DNA of 64,000 bases from Flavobacterium ginsenosidimutans (GTDB lineage: Bacteria; Bacteroidota; Bacteroidia; Flavobacteriales; Flavobacteriaceae), in assembly GCF_003254625.1 (NCBI RefSeq), contig NZ_QJRJ01000080.1:124001-188000 (forward strand). Reading direction: 5' to 3'. The position numbers and the translations under genes are program-made. Numbering within the stretch: the stretch's first letter is position 1; every line of letters starts with the position of its first letter. A model generated the notes under the pieces. The model ran no database searches. It saw nothing but the letters and a program-made list of their open reading frames with translations, and was not told where the DNA came from. Positions 60,613 through 64,000 of the stretch are shown piece after piece.

Positions 60613-62058
60613 TTATAATCCTCTTGTCAGCCATCCTTTTTTGTTTGCAGTTGCAATGGCATAAGGAGCAATCCAGAATAAACTGAAAGTGTAGAAAACA
60701 CTATAAGAGTAAGCCCAGAAAGACTCTGACAAATTGTATCTTTTTGCGTAAAATAGCATTGAAAATGTTGAGAATATTAAAATCGCTGCTAATGTTGAAC
60801 TTAAAAATAATACTGGGTGAACTGCAATAAAATAGAACATAAAAAGTATAAACGGATATGTCATTGCAATCTTAAAAAATTGGTTTAAGAATAACATTCT
60901 AGCTCCAAATTTTGATCCTTTTCTAAAATCTTTGAAAACAAATTTTGCCATCATAAGATTTTCACGAACGTTACTTCTCGCCCATCTGATAAACATTTTG
61001 TATAAACCTTTATATTCTTCAGGAACATTAGTTAATACTACTGCATTTCTTTGAAATTTAACTTCAAAACCTTGTTTCAAAATCATATTTGTTAAAGCGC
61101 GATCTTCTCCAATATCTGATGGTTCGCCCATAAATGTCTGGTTGATCCATTCTGGAAGACAGTTGAAAACTGCATCTCTTCTGTAAGCTGCCAATGCGCC
61201 TGGTGTACATAATACAGAACCCAATTCGCTTTCGGCAGAACGTTGGTATTCAAAGCTCATTACGAAACTTACATTCAGCATTTTTGGTAAAACTGCCGAT
61301 TTGTTGTTTAAAACCTGAACGTTTCCTGCAACTGCACCACATTTTTTGTTTACCACAAATGGACTAACTAAGTTTCTTAAAGTATCTTTTTTCACAATAG
61401 AATCACTGTCTACCGTTACAAAGATTTCTCCCGTTCCTAATTTAAAACCTCTGTAAAGAGCTTGACGTTTTCCTTGATTTTTAGGCTGTTGAAAAATCGT
61501 AACACGATCTCCTAATTTTGCTTTTGCTTCTTGCATCCAATACCAAGTATCATCTTTACTTCCATCGTCGATTGCTAAAAGCTGTAATTTTTCTGCTGGA
61601 TAATCACTTTCTGCAAGGCTTAATAAAGTGTCCCAAACTAATTTTCCTTCATTGTATGCCGGAACGATAATCGTACAAGTTGGCAACAAATCGTCTGATA
61701 CAGATTCGATTGGTTTATATCTTAAATACAAATAAGAGCTGTACAAGAAAACTCCCGTTTGATAGAAGAATAAAATTGTTGTGATGATTAAAAATGGTAA
61801 TCCCCAAGTTGAAGCGATTCTTTCAAAATGAAATTGTTCAAAATCGTCTTGAAATTGAAATACTAAATAAACACCAGAAAGCATCAATAAAAATGTAGCA
61901 ACAAGAATTGCTAATCCAAATGGACTTGATGGTCTTTCTACGTGTACTTTTTGTGATTTTTCGTTGGTTCTGAAAAATGAACCAGTTAATGTTTTTTCGC
62001 TGATAGCTGAACTATTGTTTGCGTAAAATTGTTTTGAGATAATTGTTTCGCTTTCCAT
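60613..62058 (-). CDS. Membrane GT2 glycosyltransferase (NodC/hyaluronan-synthase-like)
   Basis: The 481-residue protein has two N-terminal helices (about 48-70 and 83-112) and two or three C-terminal ones (385-475). The GT2 core has TCTIIVPAYNEGKLVWDTL, LLAIDDGSKDDTWYW, VTVDSDSIVKK (DxD), the acceptor-site motif GEDRALTNM, and FIRWARSNVREN in the place of the QxxRW motif. This family polymerises and extrudes polysaccharides such as chitin oligomers, hyaluronan or poly-GlcNAc. The product cannot be told from the sequence. No export partner is adjacent, and it is a single-gene unit. Confidence 0.9.
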   Translation of the reverse strand: MESETIISKQFYANNSSAISEKTLTGSFFRTNEKSQKVHVERPSSPFGLAILVATFLLMLSGVYLVFQFQDDFEQFHFERIASTWGLPFLIITTILFFYQTGVFLYSSYLYLRYKPIESVSDDLLPTCTIIVPAYNEGKLVWDTLLSLAESDYPAEKLQLLAIDDGSKDDTWYWMQEAKAKLGDRVTIFQQPKNQGKRQALYRGFKLGTGEIFVTVDSDSIVKKDTLRNLVSPFVVNKKCGAVAGNVQVLNNKSAVLPKMLNVSFVMSFEYQRSAESELGSVLCTPGALAAYRRDAVFNCLPEWINQTFMGEPSDIGEDRALTNMILKQGFEVKFQRNAVVLTNVPEEYKGLYKMFIRWARSNVRENLMMAKFVFKDFRKGSKFGARMLFLNQFFKIAMTYPFILFMFYFIAVHPVLFLSSTLAAILIFSTFSMLFYAKRYNLSESFWAYSYSVFYTFSLFWIAPYAIATANKKGWLTRGL

Positions 62059-62588
62059 GCTTATACTCCTTTTTTTAATTTCCTTATTTGGCTTTTAGTA
62101 AAATCTTTCTTTTCTGATTTATTTGCTTCTCCTTTTCGAGAAACAATAAAAAAAACAAACACATCAAAGATTTGACATAAACACAATTTGCAAGCGCCGT
62201 GCCAACACGACTTTAGACTGGTATAGAGCTGTTTATAGAAATTGAAACAAAAAAGAGTGTATAATTATTTTACACTTTTAGGATACAGTAAACACTAAAA
62301 TGGTGAATTTTTCGGATTGAAAAGTGAGATTTCAGAAGGCTTCCAGAAGATTTCTAATTTCTAATTTGAAAAGAAAACCTAATCTCAAGAATAGTTTTGC
62401 ATCGAAAAAACGATAAGAATAAATTAAACGCAGTTTTTAGCAGAAAATTGCATTTGAGTATGAAAAACATATTTATATGCTATTTTTTTGTGTTTTAAAA
62501 AACATTCTTCACAAAAAAGCAGAAAATCTTACGGAAAAAAGTTAAATTTAACCAAACAAACTTAACCCTAAATTGAGGAGACTACAAT
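62059..62588. other. Divergent intergenic region before the response regulator
   Basis: 530 nt of AT-rich DNA between divergent genes. It has no ORF of note and no RNA gene that I recognise. The promoters of the GT2 and response regulator genes must lie here. Near the end GAGGAG (62575-62580) lies 8 nt before the regulator start, a Shine-Dalgarno sequence that is uncommon in this phylum. Confidence 0.45.
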
Positions 62589-63035
62589 ATGAGTAAGGAG
62601 CATTACAATCTTTTATTGGCTGACGACGACGAAGACGACTGCCTTTTCTTTAAAGAAGCTCTCGATGAAATAGCTGTCAGCACTAATCTATCTATGGTTC
62701 ACGATGGTGTACAATTGATGGATTATCTCAAAACAAATATTTCAAATTTTCCAGATGTTCTTTTTTTGGATTTAAATATGCCCCGAAAAAATGGTCTTGA
62801 ATGTCTGGATGAAATTAAAAACGACGAAAAACTAAAAAACCTGTCTATTATTATTTTTTCAACTTCGCTCGATAGCGAAATTGTAAACAATTTGTACATA
62901 AAAGGTGCTTCTTATTATATTCGAAAACCTGGTGATTTTTCTAAACTTAAAACTGTTATCGAAAAAGCACTAAATGTAGCATCAGAAAATAATTTCAAAC
63001 AGCCCGAAAGAGCAAAATTTATACTGCAACCTTAA
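62589..63035 (+). CDS. CheY-like single-domain response regulator
   Basis: The 148-residue protein is one receiver domain. Acidic residues are at ADDDEDD (11-14), the phosphoacceptor is Asp61 in VLFLDLNMPRKNG, the switch Thr/Ser is in IIFSTSLDS, and Lys113 is in IRKPGDF. There is no output domain. The gene has a clear GAGGAG ribosome site. It is followed 12 nt later by a PAS histidine kinase gene, so the pair is co-transcribed. It resembles the regulator at 5025-5474 in size and layout. Confidence 0.93.
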   Translation: MSKEHYNLLLADDDEDDCLFFKEALDEIAVSTNLSMVHDGVQLMDYLKTNISNFPDVLFLDLNMPRKNGLECLDEIKNDEKLKNLSIIIFSTSLDSEIVNNLYIKGASYYIRKPGDFSKLKTVIEKALNVASENNFKQPERAKFILQP

Positions 63036-63047
63036 TCTTCTTTGGAA

Positions 63048-64000
63048 ATGAACCGCAAAAAAAAGGAACATTATTTTCTTTCCGAAGGTGGCGAAATGGG
63101 AAGTTTAATTCGTTCTGCAGATTGGAGCAAAACACCTTTGGGCGATCCTGAAAAATGGCCACAAAGTTTAAAAACAATGACCGCAATGATGCTTGGCAAT
63201 CCGTTTGGAATGTACATTGCATGGGGAAAAAATTATACTCAACTCTACAATGATGCTTTTAGACCTATTCTTGGGGCTTCTAAACATCCAGAAGCTTTAG
63301 GCGGAAGTTCCCGAAATACATTTGCTGAAATCTGGGAAACCATAGGTCCAATGTTTGCCAACGTAATGCAGGGACAAGCGGTAAGTCTTCCTGATTTTAA
63401 AGTTTCATTACATCGAAACGGTTATATAGAAGATTGTTTTTTTGATTTTTCATACAGTCCAATAAAAATTGAAGATGGGTCTGTCGGTGGTATTTTAGTG
63501 ACTGTTATTGAAACCACAGAAAAGAAGATTGTTGCAGATGCTCTAAAAGAAAGTAATGCACGATTTGTAAATAATATTATGCAAGCTCCTATTGCAATGT
63601 GTATTTTTAGAGGTGAAAATCATATTGTTGAAATTGCTAATGACCAAATGCTCCAGCTTTGGGAAACAAAAGCAGAAAATGTAATTAATAAATCCATTTT
63701 TGAAGTTCTTCCTGGATTAAAGAAACAAGGTTTTGATGAAATTCTGCACAGCGTTTTTACAGACGGAAAAAAAATTAAGACAGACGAACTTTTTGTCCAA
63801 TTAAATCGAAACGGAAAAACTGAAAATACTTATATCAATTTTGTTTACGAAGCTTTAAGAGAACCCGACGGAACTATTTCCGGCGTTGCAGCAATTGCTA
63901 CAGAAGTTACTGCTCAAGTTTTGGCTCGCTCAAAAGTAGAAGAAAGTGAACAGAAAATAAGACAATTGGTCGAAAATGCACCTTTCCCTATTGCCGTTTA
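63048..64000 (+). CDS. PAS-domain sensor protein, probable histidine kinase (5' part)
   Basis: The frame is open from the ATG at 63048 to the right edge, giving 317 residues. The N-terminus MNRKKKEHYFLSEGGEMGSL is followed by a GAF/PAS-like region (SADWSKTPLGDPEKWPQSL, a pattern seen before PAS domains in phytochrome-like kinases). A second PAS domain starts near residue 165 (IMQAPIAMCIFRGENHIVEIAND), and a third begins at the edge (LVENAPFPIAV). PAC ends are present (VTVIETTEKK, AIATEVTAQVLA). The kinase domains would lie beyond the window. Pairing with the preceding response regulator supports the histidine kinase reading. Confidence 0.85.
   Translation, partial: MNRKKKEHYFLSEGGEMGSLIRSADWSKTPLGDPEKWPQSLKTMTAMMLGNPFGMYIAWGKNYTQLYNDAFRPILGASKHPEALGGSSRNTFAEIWETIGPMFANVMQGQAVSLPDFKVSLHRNGYIEDCFFDFSYSPIKIEDGSVGGILVTVIETTEKKIVADALKESNARFVNNIMQAPIAMCIFRGENHIVEIANDQMLQLWETKAENVINKSIFEVLPGLKKQGFDEILHSVFTDGKKIKTDELFVQLNRNGKTENTYINFVYEALREPDGTISGVAAIATEVTAQVLARSKVEESEQKIRQLVENAPFPIAV

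Overview
The window is AT-rich DNA from a Bacteroidota bacterium, most likely Flavobacterium or a close relative. The evidence is a SusC/SusD pair, TonB-dependent receptors, many lipoproteins, promoters of the TAnnTTTG type, few Shine-Dalgarno sequences, and the short palindromic intergenic repeats common in flavobacteria. I saw no tRNA, rRNA, CRISPR array, transposase or phage gene.

Layout. 1-952: 5' part of a TolC-type efflux gene. 1217-4805: a minus-strand operon (thioredoxin-like protein, class V aminotransferase, cupin) behind a SAM-I (S-box) riboswitch. 5025-8149: a five-PAS histidine kinase and a response regulator. 8338-9003: two small genes. 9336-11198: a TonB-dependent receptor. 11341-36793: a large, mostly divergent locus for peptidoglycan and amino-sugar salvage, arranged around a DeoR-type regulator. 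37072-45480: a MocR-type regulator, a KatE-type catalase, the NHEJ pair LigD/Ku and an L,D-transpeptidase. 45690-48393: the metNIQ methionine transporter behind a Met/Cys-rich leader ORF and terminator. 48576-50812: a propeller-like lipoprotein and a metzincin lipoprotein. 50966-52979: NagA and an outer-membrane protein. 53452-58367: an ABC exporter / HlyD / TolC set. 58721-60290: a DUF1810 protein and a small AAA ATPase separated by repeats and a gene remnant. 60613-62058: a GT2 glycosyltransferase. 62589-64000: a response regulator and the start of another PAS kinase.

The central locus reads as a MurNAc pathway. SusC/SusD could bind and import glycan fragments. Two NamZ-type exo-muramidases, a NagZ-AmiE fusion, a separate AmiE-like hydrolase, a GH20 hexosaminidase and a GHL10 (DigH/YngK-like) hydrolase would break them down outside the cytoplasm. 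A sodium symporter would carry the sugar inward, and MurQ would split MurNAc-6-phosphate into GlcNAc-6-phosphate and D-lactate. NagA, 15 kb away, takes GlcNAc-6-phosphate further, and a YdiJ/GlcD-type FAD/Fe-S dehydrogenase in the same locus could oxidise D-lactate. No MurNAc kinase and no NagB are in the window.

Four regulatory signals were read directly from the sequence: the S-box, the Met/Cys leader with terminator before metN, a repeated TTTTGC-type motif on both sides of the DeoR gene, and a split motif shared by the MocR gene start and the TonB-receptor promoter. No computation was run. Functional names rest on motif recognition, and residue numbers are hand counts.
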